Below are positions 1 through 6,014 of a stretch of 9,285 nucleotides of DNA, one piece after another. The number at the start of each line of letters is the position of its first letter. Within the stretch, counting starts at the first letter, position 1. Source of the DNA: an uncultured Synergistia bacterium (GTDB lineage Bacteria; Eremiobacterota; SpSt-956; JAKJGF01); NCBI GenBank assembly GCA_937888925.1, contig CALARM010000738.1, positions 1 through 9,285 of the forward strand, given 5' to 3'. The position numbers were made by a program, and so were the translations under genes. The notes beneath the pieces are model-generated. The model saw only the letters and a list, made by a program, of their open reading frames with translations. It did no database searches and was not told the origin of the DNA.

Positions 1-5
1 TTGCA

Positions 6-31
6 AGGAGGAGCGAAATCGCTCTCCTCCT
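6..31 (-). terminator. Hairpin terminator after the kinase gene
   Basis: The hairpin begins 12 nt after the kinase stop codon in the direction of transcription. Bases 6-12 pair with 25-31 (AGGAGGA/TCCTCCT) and 13-16 with 19-22 (GCGA/TCGC), separated by a 2-nt bulge and closed by a very short loop. That gives about 11 pairs, mostly G-C in the outer stem. The tract after the stem is cut by the window edge and only TTGCAA is visible, so a U-run cannot be confirmed. It could be an intrinsic terminator for the kinase transcript or a shared terminator with a convergent neighbour. Confidence 0.55.
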
Positions 32-43
32 CTCTATAAAATC

Positions 44-3000
44 TTATTCAAGCTCTTTTATATAATTTTTAGCTTCTTCTATATGTTCACCTGCCGGAGC
101 TAACATTATATATTTTTTAAAATGTATTAATGATTTTACTATTTTCCCCTGTTCTTTATAAATCAGTCCGATTTTAAAATGTGTTGCGCTATCAGAAGGA
201 TCTATACTCAGGATTCTCAAATAACTCTCAAGGGATAATTTCATATGTCCGGCTATATAATAAGCCTGGCCTAATTTACCAAGAAGTTTTATATCATCCG
301 GTTTATCCTTTAATTCTTTTTTTAATTCCTTTATAACTTCTTCCTCTTTTCCTCCTTTCCTGTCTCTTTCTTTCTTTTCTTCCCTGAAGGTTTTACCTGC
401 TTCCTTTTTCTCTTCCGGTGAAGCACCTTCTATCTGAGAAATATACTCTCCTGCTTCTCGTTTAAAGTTGACATCTTCAGTCAGATTCTGACAGAGCCTT
501 AAATATTTAAGGGCATTAAAAATATTACCTTTGTCTCTGTAAATCATAGCGAGTTCGAAATGTATCCTGTCATCTTTTTTGTTAACTTTCAGGTATTCTT
601 TATAATGAAAGATAGCTTTATCAAAATCAGAGGCTTCCTTATATAATTTGCCGAGGGTCATTTGTATGTTCACTTTATCGGGACTATCATTAAGCATGTC
701 TTCATATTTCTTTATTTCTTTATCTATATCTTTCAATTCTGCCTTCTCGTCTGTTTCCAACACTTCAGAAGATAATTCCTCAACCTGGCTGATATAATTC
801 TTTGCTTCTGAAAGCAATTCCGAATTATTTGCTTTTCTGGCACATATTTTAAGGTTCTCCAAAGCCTCGCTGTATTGTTTCTGCTCCCTGTAAATCAAAG
901 CCATATCAAGATAAATCCGGGCATTATTTGGTTCGATAGAAGAAACTTTCTTATAATAATCCAATGCTTTAAGCAGGTTTCCTTCTTCTTTATATAACTG
1001 TGCGATTGCAATATTATTCTGCAGATCATCAGGTTTTTCTGATAAAACTTCAAGTAAATCAAGAATCTGCTTATTTTCTTTCACAACCATTTCAGATTCT
1101 TTTAATGTCAGCTCCCTTGTTTCACGGGTAACTTTTACCGTTTTTACTTCCTTTGTTTTTCTGGAAAGGATATCAGCTTTTTCTACCGGTTCCGGAGGAG
1201 AAGCAATTTCTTCTCTCATTTTCTCCTCTTTTTCTTCAAGTTCTTCAATCTCTTTTATATAATCTTTAGCTTTCTGTTTTAAAGACTCATCGCCGGCTGT
1301 TTTTACACATAATTTAAAATGGCGGAGTGATTTCAGGATATTCTTCTTATCTCTGTATAAAAGCCCTAAATTAAAATTGGCTTCACTATAATTTTTATCG
1401 TATTGCAGAGCTTTCTCGTAAAATTTCTGAGCTTCAGACAGTTTCTTTTTTTCATAATAAATAAAACCGAGTTTATTGTAATTTACAGGATCTTCAGGAT
1501 TCTTTTCTATCAATTCCTTATAGTATTCTTCAGGTTCTTTATATACTTCAGGACTTATTTCTTCCGTCTTATGCTCATATTCCACTGCTTCCACAGGAAC
1601 AGTAATTTCTTCCTTTTTTTCAGGAATCTCAATTTTATCTGCTCTGTTTTTTATTTCCTCTATATTTTTTCTGGCTTTAACCTTCATATCCTCATCGTGA
1701 GATAATCTCAGGGTATCTTCAAAATGAACCAGAGAATCATTAAGTTTATTATCATCTTTCAATGAAAATCCGAGATCTTTATATAAAAGGGCTATATTAA
1801 AATGAATTTCACCATAATCAGGGCCAAGCTCAAGAGCTTTTCTGTAATTTGTTTCTGCCAGAAAGACATTCCCGTAATCATTATAAGCAAGACCAAGTTG
1901 ATTATAAAGCAGAGGATCATCAGGCGAGCCTTTCAGCTTATCCTGATAATAAATGATCCTCTCCTGAGGCGCTTCGGGACATACAGGAGTTACTTTTTCT
2001 TCTATCTCCGGAACCTCTTCTGAAGGCACTACCGGTTCAGCTTCTTCTTTTTCAGGAATAATTTCTTCTTTTACAGGGGCCTCTGATTTTACTTCAAATT
2101 TACTTACTCCATCTTTTATTTCCTCTATATTTTTTATGCAGTTACCAATCATTTCTTCATTATCGGCTAATTTCAAAGCCTGTTCAAAGTGGATGAGCGA
2201 ATCATTAATTTTTTTATCATCTTTCAATGAAAATCCAAGTTCTTTATATAAAATAGCTATATTAAAATGAGCTTCTGCATAATGAGGGGCCAGTTCCAGA
2301 GATTTTCTGTAATTATTTTCTGCCAGAAAGACATTCCCGTAATCATTATAAGCAAGGGCCAGTTCATTGTAAATTACAGGGTCTTCAGGTGAACCTTTCA
2401 GCATATCCTTATAATAATTCACTCTTTCCTGAGGTGATTTTAACCTGATAGTTTCTGCTACTTTTATCTCATCCGGTATTTCCTCTTCTATTTCCTCCTG
2501 TGCTTCTTCCTCTTCTATTTCCTCCTGTGCTTCTTCCTCTTCTATTTCCTCCCGTGCTTCTTCCTCTTCTGTTTCCTCTTCTATTTCCTCCCGTGCTTCT
2601 TCCTCTTCTGTTTCCTCTTCTATTTCCTCCCGTGCTTCTTCCTCTTCTGTTTCCTCTTCTTCATCAGGCTCTATAATTACTTCATCTTTATCGGCTTCTT
2701 TTTTCATACTTTCCAGTTTGTTCCACTCTTCAGTAAGATTGTCTATATACTTTCTTGCCTCTGCCGAAATAGTACTGTCAGAAGCAAGTTCAATGCATTT
2801 ATTAAAATGTAAAAGAGCTTCATTAATTTTCTCATCATTCTTAAATTCAGGATTTATTTCAATTTGGGTCAGAATAACTCTTGCTATATTAAAATGAGCT
2901 TCTACATAGGTGGGATTTATCTCCAGAGCCTTATTAAATTCATCGATTGAGTTTTCATATTTATGTTCTTTAAAATATTCCTGCCCACTGTCATTATGGT

Positions 3001-4492
3001 TCTTGGCTTCATGGAATCTTACTGTTACTTCAGGCAACAGTTCGTTTGTACTGTATCTTTCTTCTCTGGGAGCAATATTTTTAATTGCTTCTATCTTCTG
3101 TATGGCCTTGTCAATTGTCATTCTCATACCGAAGCTCAGGAGTCCTTCTTTCTGGCGGGCCTGTCTGAGAGGTTCAATGGCTCTTTCGTCTCCAACCTCT
3201 CCGAGTGCCAGAGAAGCATGTTTTCTAATTCTATAATCTTCATCTTTAAGGGCTGCCACAAGATAGGGAAAGGCTTTACTGTATTTCGGAGTACCTAAAG
3301 CATTCAGAGAGGCAATCCTCACATTTAAATCCTTATCTTTTAACATCCTTATCAGATGTTCCACAGAGGACGGACGCTGAAGCTTTCCGAGAATAGTAAC
3401 AGCCTCTTTACGAATATTAGAATTATCATCATTTAATATATCTGTGAGAGGCGAAACTATTCTTTCATCATTAACATTACCCAATTTTGAAATGGCTTCC
3501 AGTCTGGCTTTCGGGCTGGTAGCATTAAGCTGAATAATGGCAAGATCAATCTCACTTAAAGACTGAGAAGAAATGGATGGAATTTTTTCTTCTATTATGG
3601 CGAGAAGGTTTTTCTTCATTTCTCCTGCAGATGAGAATCTATTGGCCGGTTTAATATCAAGGGTTTTCTTTATTATACGCTCTATATCATCAGAAAGTTC
3701 AGATACCCTTTTTTTTACAGGTTCATAGGTAAAAGGTATGGGCATAATACCTGTAAGAAGATGGGACATAGTAGACCCCAGGGAATAAATATCACTTGCA
3801 GGTTCTGCCATGCCTCTGAACTGTTCAGGAGAAATATATCCCATGGTTCCTATGGCGGTTTTGGGGTTTGTATCATCCTGTATAGCCTTTGCTATACCAA
3901 AATCTATTAATATTACTTTCTCATCAATCTTTCTGAGCATAATATTGGAAGGTTTCAGATCACGGTATAATATAACAGGATTTCTGGTATGGAGATAAGT
4001 GAGAACATCACATATCTCTATAGCCCATTTAATTACTTCTTTTTCAGGAAGTCCCGGATTACCTCTCTCCTTAAGTACTGCAAGAAGATCTTTACCTTCA
4101 ACAAAATCCATTGTAAGGTAATACCTGTCACCAATAGTAAAATAATCATATACCCTGGGCAAACTTATATGATGAAGATTGGCAAGAGTCTTGGCTTCAC
4201 TCTGAAATTTATCAATAGCATAGAGTCTTTCTTTCTCTGTGCTGTGAGGAAAGCTCAAAAGTTCTTTAATAGCACAGGCTTTCCCGAGATTTCTGTCTTC
4301 TGCACAGTAAACTGCTCCCATACCGCCTGATTTAACAAGCCTGATAATTTTATACCTGTTAACAAGCAGGGTACCTTCTTCTACAATATTGGAATAGTGC
4401 CTTTCGCTTTTTTCAATAATACAGCCGCATTCTGCGCAGAATTTTGCACTGTCACTGTTATAGGCATTGCATTTAGGACATACTGCAGGCAT
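44..4492 (-). CDS. Ser/Thr protein kinase with zinc ribbon, HEAT and TPR repeats
   Basis: A soluble Hanks-type Ser/Thr kinase of 1482 aa that phosphorylates proteins using ATP. Residues 5-24 form a CxxC...CxxC zinc ribbon. The kinase domain spans about 47-300: glycine loop GGMGAV (56-61), AIK lysine K76, likely alpha-C glutamate E99, YRDLKPSN catalytic loop (D178, N183), DFG at 197-199 and SPE at 221-223. All key residues are present, so it should be active. About four HEAT/PBS-lyase-type repeats follow (about 325-470), then seven TPR modules (about 500-595, 687-797, 842-952, 985-1085, 1138-1240, 1255-1355, 1383-1482) joined by charged linkers, including a Glu-rich tract at 605-672. I see no signal peptide or transmembrane segment, unlike many PknB-type kinases. 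ATG at 4492 has AGGAGG 9 nt upstream. It is the last gene of the V4R-Roadblock-kinase cluster. Substrates are unknown; the repeats suggest a scaffold that binds partners. Confidence 0.93.
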   Translation of the reverse strand: MPAVCPKCNAYNSDSAKFCAECGCIIEKSERHYSNIVEEGTLLVNRYKIIRLVKSGGMGAVYCAEDRNLGKACAIKELLSFPHSTEKERLYAIDKFQSEAKTLANLHHISLPRVYDYFTIGDRYYLTMDFVEGKDLLAVLKERGNPGLPEKEVIKWAIEICDVLTYLHTRNPVILYRDLKPSNIMLRKIDEKVILIDFGIAKAIQDDTNPKTAIGTMGYISPEQFRGMAEPASDIYSLGSTMSHLLTGIMPIPFTYEPVKKRVSELSDDIERIIKKTLDIKPANRFSSAGEMKKNLLAIIEEKIPSISSQSLSEIDLAIIQLNATSPKARLEAISKLGNVNDERIVSPLTDILNDDNSNIRKEAVTILGKLQRPSSVEHLIRMLKDKDLNVRIASLNALGTPKYSKAFPYLVAALKDEDYRIRKHASLALGEVGDERAIEPLRQARQKEGLLSFGMRMTIDKAIQKIEAIKNIAPREERYSTNELLPEVTVRFHEAKNHNDSGQEYFKEHKYENSIDEFNKALEINPTYVEAHFNIARVILTQIEINPEFKNDEKINEALLHFNKCIELASDSTISAEARKYIDNLTEEWNKLESMKKEADKDEVIIEPDEEEETEEEEAREEIEEETEEEEAREEIEEETEEEEAREEIEEEEAQEEIEEEEAQEEIEEEIPDEIKVAETIRLKSPQERVNYYKDMLKGSPEDPVIYNELALAYNDYGNVFLAENNYRKSLELAPHYAEAHFNIAILYKELGFSLKDDKKINDSLIHFEQALKLADNEEMIGNCIKNIEEIKDGVSKFEVKSEAPVKEEIIPEKEEAEPVVPSEEVPEIEEKVTPVCPEAPQERIIYYQDKLKGSPDDPLLYNQLGLAYNDYGNVFLAETNYRKALELGPDYGEIHFNIALLYKDLGFSLKDDNKLNDSLVHFEDTLRLSHDEDMKVKARKNIEEIKNRADKIEIPEKKEEITVPVEAVEYEHKTEEISPEVYKEPEEYYKELIEKNPEDPVNYNKLGFIYYEKKKLSEAQKFYEKALQYDKNYSEANFNLGLLYRDKKNILKSLRHFKLCVKTAGDESLKQKAKDYIKEIEELEEKEEKMREEIASPPEPVEKADILSRKTKEVKTVKVTRETRELTLKESEMVVKENKQILDLLEVLSEKPDDLQNNIAIAQLYKEEGNLLKALDYYKKVSSIEPNNARIYLDMALIYREQKQYSEALENLKICARKANNSELLSEAKNYISQVEELSSEVLETDEKAELKDIDKEIKKYEDMLNDSPDKVNIQMTLGKLYKEASDFDKAIFHYKEYLKVNKKDDRIHFELAMIYRDKGNIFNALKYLRLCQNLTEDVNFKREAGEYISQIEGASPEEKKEAGKTFREEKKERDRKGGKEEEVIKELKKELKDKPDDIKLLGKLGQAYYIAGHMKLSLESYLRILSIDPSDSATHFKIGLIYKEQGKIVKSLIHFKKYIMLAPAGEHIEEAKNYIKELE
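1637..2434 (-). repeat. Intragenic duplication of TPR modules 2 and 3
   Basis: Within the kinase gene, residues 687-797 (DNA 2102-2434) and 842-952 (DNA 1637-1969) are close copies 155 residues apart. Both begin PQER and share LKGSP, AYNDYGNVFLAE and LGFSLKDD at matching positions. The DNA is also visibly similar, including shared third-codon positions, so the duplication looks recent compared with the other five modules, which align only loosely. The copies are separated by a Glu/Pro/Val linker at 800-840. Confidence 0.8.
2477..2680 (-). repeat. In-frame minisatellite encoding a Glu-rich linker
   Basis: Residues 605-672 of the kinase are almost pure Glu with Ala, Arg, Gln, Ile and Thr. The DNA shows a 39-nt (13-codon) unit, TEEEEAREEIEEE, repeated three times with starts recognisable at 2551, 2590 and 2629. 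A related 27-nt (9-codon) unit, EEAQEEIEE, is repeated twice. Both lengths are multiples of three, so gain or loss of units keeps the frame. The tract is predicted to be a highly acidic helical or extended spacer between TPR modules 1 and 2. Confidence 0.85.
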
Positions 4493-4515
4493 ATAAATTC
4501 CCCTCCTAAAGAGAT

Positions 4516-4573
4516 GAGAGGCAAGCAGTATTACAATATACTGTAACTATTAGCTTATAACTACTCACCTCTC
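4516..4573 (-). promoter_or_regulatory. Intercistronic RNA hairpin upstream of the kinase gene
   Basis: The 90-nt gap between the Roadblock and kinase genes contains a long dyad. On the minus-strand RNA, GAGAGGUGAGUAG (4573-4561) can pair along all 13 positions with CUGCUUGCCUCUC (4528-4516), using three G-U wobbles. Inside it, CAGTAT (4526-4531) and ATACTG (4538-4543) form a second, partly competing inverted repeat. The wobble positions would be mismatches in plus-strand RNA, which fits selection on the transcribed RNA. It begins 9 nt after the Roadblock stop and ends shortly before the kinase ribosome-binding site. No U-run follows directly, so it may be an attenuator, processing site or mRNA stabiliser rather than a strong terminator. 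Confidence 0.55.
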
Positions 4574-4582
4574 AGTAATTTT

Positions 4583-4945
4583 CTAATAACTCAAAATATC
4601 CATAAGGGGCTTTTTCGCTTTATTAATAGCCAGTCTCAACATACCTAAATTTGCATCTTTTGTTGCAAGGAGTAATAAAACCGCTTCAGATGTAACAAGT
4701 TGAATTATGGCAATTCCACTCTTGTACTGAGATATAAACTGTTCCAACTCTCCTATACCTGCTTCTGAACCAAGAGCTTCTGAAGATCCCAGTCCACTGG
4801 ATGCTATGGCACCTAAAGTTTCCGTGTCGGCATCAATAGTACCTACAGACGAAATTATCAAACCATCTCTTCCGGAGATCATTACAGCTTTAACTCCATC
4901 GGTCTCAAGAATACCCTTGAGTATTTCCTTTGGACTTTTCACCAA
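4583..4945 (-). CDS. Roadblock/LC7 (MglB-like) domain protein
   Basis: A small cytoplasmic Roadblock/LC7 protein of about 120 aa. Features of the family are the N-terminal KSPKEILKGILETDGV helix, the strand VKAVMISGRDGLIISS, a central Gly/Ser/Ala-rich helix, and two C-terminal strands (GIAIIQLV, AVLLLLAT) before a final helix. Such proteins usually dimerise and act as scaffolds or activating partners for small Ras-like GTPases such as MglA, but no GTPase gene is in the window. An upstream ATG at 4954 overlaps the AAAGGA Shine-Dalgarno and so has no room for ribosome binding. TTG at 4945 (8-nt spacing) is preferred, and GTG at 4942 (11 nt) is the alternative. It lies 40 nt downstream of the V4R-like gene and about 90 nt upstream of the kinase gene. 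A role as the protein-interaction link between these two is inference. Confidence 0.85.
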   Translation of the reverse strand: MVKSPKEILKGILETDGVKAVMISGRDGLIISSVGTIDADTETLGAIASSGLGSSEALGSEAGIGELEQFISQYKSGIAIIQLVTSEAVLLLLATKDANLGMLRLAINKAKKPLMDILSY

Positions 4946-4985
4946 TGAACACATCCTTTCATAAAAAATATTTTATATAATATGA

Positions 4986-5477
4986 CTAATCATCAAATTT
5001 CGGGAGAGGTCGAACCTTTAAAACACATTTTTCTCCCATTGTTTCAACCTTCAATTGAAATTTATCCTGAACAACCTCTACCAGGATTCCCTGGATATAG
5101 GCATGAAAAAGGCTGCAGAGATCTCCTCCCACCTTTTCCCCCTGATGGGCAAGAATAGAATAAACAGGACAGTGGTCAAAAGTAAGAGTAGCAGAAGTAT
5201 CTACTATAACATAATCAAACTTGAAACTATCTTTCCACTTTCCCTGAAGATCCTTCAATATATCTTCAAAACCAGTCTTTTCATCTTCAAACATACGGGG
5301 TAAATGACTGGCAGCGATTCTTCCTGCAGTAGTTCCTACTGCTCCGAGAGAACCGCCTGCTACTTTGCGTAATGTTTTAGATATTGATAATAATCGAACT
5401 CCAAGATCTCTGGAAGCTTTTTCATAATCACTTTCATTAACCTGTACTTCTTCAATATTTCTCACAAGAGTACTCAT
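4986..5477 (-). CDS. V4R/TRAPP-like ligand-binding domain protein (second paralog)
   Basis: A 163-aa cytoplasmic protein with no signal peptide or membrane segment. The N-terminal half is helical, with a Gly-rich stretch GGSLGAVGTTAGR (41-53). The C-terminal half resembles V4R-type small-molecule-binding domains or the related ATC-hydrolase-like group: C103-P-V, then LC121-x3-H125-x4-G, a strand around 139-145 and C151 before the last strand. It matches the protein encoded at 8359-8871 in this Cys/His spacing and in overall layout, so the two are probably paralogs. The Cys3His set could bind zinc or another metal; that is inference. ATG at 5477 has only a weak GAAGGG 13 nt away, while a full AGGAGG sits 40 nt upstream. 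It is the first gene of the cluster with Roadblock and kinase. The fold assignment is from pattern recognition, and the ligand is unknown. Confidence 0.7.
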   Translation of the reverse strand: MSTLVRNIEEVQVNESDYEKASRDLGVRLLSISKTLRKVAGGSLGAVGTTAGRIAASHLPRMFEDEKTGFEDILKDLQGKWKDSFKFDYVIVDTSATLTFDHCPVYSILAHQGEKVGGDLCSLFHAYIQGILVEVVQDKFQLKVETMGEKCVLKVRPLPKFDD

Positions 5478-5532
5478 AATCTGCGGTTTACCCTTCGACA
5501 GGCAAAACCTCTTGTCACCTCCTAATTCTAAA

Positions 5533-5618
5533 TCAGGTTATATTCTCATACCCGGACCGGAGTCTTTTATATACAGGCCTGACTCAATACCTGAATTGAA
5601 TTTACTGACCTGAGAATA
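5533..5618 (-). promoter_or_regulatory. Structured leader RNA upstream of the second V4R-like gene
   Basis: Several inverted repeats overlap here. TATTCTCA (5541-5548) and TGAGAATA (5611-5618) are perfect 8-bp complements 62 nt apart and could close a multi-helix domain. ACTCAAT (5582-5588) and ATTGAAT (5595-5601) form a 7-bp hairpin with one wobble and a 6-nt loop. GAGTC (5560-5564) and GACTC (5581-5585) form an alternative stem that uses part of that hairpin. TCAGGT (5533-5538) can pair with ACCTGA in the hairpin loop (5589-5594) or with ACCTGA at 5608-5613. Mutually exclusive pairings upstream of an AGGAGG (5518-5523) suggest a switch-like leader. I recognise no known riboswitch class. DNA operators are an alternative reading. 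Confidence 0.4.
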
Positions 5619-5642
5619 AGCATGTAATAAACATTTTCCTTC

Positions 5643-5695
5643 CGTTACGCGTTATGCGTCACGAGAGTATATATCATTTATGCTTAATTCGATAA
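5643..5695 (-). promoter_or_regulatory. Candidate promoter and start-site dyad for the signalling cluster
   Basis: On the minus strand, TATACT (5666-5671) is a good -10 hexamer, with a weak -35 TTATCG (5690-5695) across an 18-nt spacer. A dyad lies directly downstream, over the predicted start site. In transcription direction it reads CGT-G-ACGC, a 5-nt ATAAC centre, then GCGT-A-ACG: seven pairs and one mismatch (5643-5663). It has no following U-run, so it reads better as an operator or 5' hairpin than as a terminator for the ferredoxin gene. It would give a leader of about 180 nt before the V4R-like gene. Confidence 0.3.
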
Positions 5696-5740
5696 TAATT
5701 ATTTTCCTTACTTACAGTCACAATTATAAATGTCTCATTC

Positions 5741-6013
5741 TTAAATAAGCTTACTCGTTATTTCTATCCCATGACTGTCACAGTAAAAATTCTTACTGTG
5801 AGGAACACCTTCCAGTTCAATACAGGCAGAAGGACATATATAATAACATGACAGACAGCCGATACAATTAGACTCTTTTTTTACACAGGCAATTTTTTTT
5901 GTATCATCAAAAGAGAAAACTTCCACAGGGCAGACATCAATACAGAGCTGACAGGCACGACAGGCCTTATCATCAAGAGAAATCTTTATCTTCTGTTCAA
6001 AACCTTTTAGCAT
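5741..6013 (-). CDS. 2[4Fe-4S] ferredoxin-type protein, hydrogenase-associated
   Basis: A 90-aa iron-sulfur protein with two complete CxxCxxCxxxCP motifs, at C18/C21/C24/C28 and C50/C53/C56/C60, each predicted to contribute to a [4Fe-4S] cluster in the bacterial ferredoxin fold. Additional cysteines lie at 43, 64 and 78. About 17 residues precede the first motif and a 30-residue tail follows the second, so it is longer than a minimal clostridial ferredoxin of about 55 aa and resembles ferredoxin-like electron-transfer subunits. It starts 1 nt after the large-subunit stop codon, with GGTGGAG 7 nt before the ATG. It is probably the electron acceptor or donor for the hydrogenase, carrying electrons between the small subunit and a redox partner encoded elsewhere. 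Whether it is a bound subunit or a free carrier cannot be told from sequence. Confidence 0.9.
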   Translation of the reverse strand: MLKGFEQKIKISLDDKACRACQLCIDVCPVEVFSFDDTKKIACVKKESNCIGCLSCYYICPSACIELEGVPHSKNFYCDSHGIEITSKLI

Positions 6014-6014
6014 A

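Noticed and set aside
1403..4330. Several plus-strand open frames opposite the kinase gene (for example 1403-1705, 2910-3236, 3989-4330)
   Set aside because: They are antisense to a strongly coding frame, rich in Phe/Ile/Ser as expected from reversed Glu/Lys codons, and show no domain or ribosome-binding site.
44..4492. Membrane-anchored PknB-like receptor kinase
   Set aside because: No hydrophobic segment long enough for a transmembrane helix and no PASTA domain; the C-terminal part is HEAT and TPR repeats.
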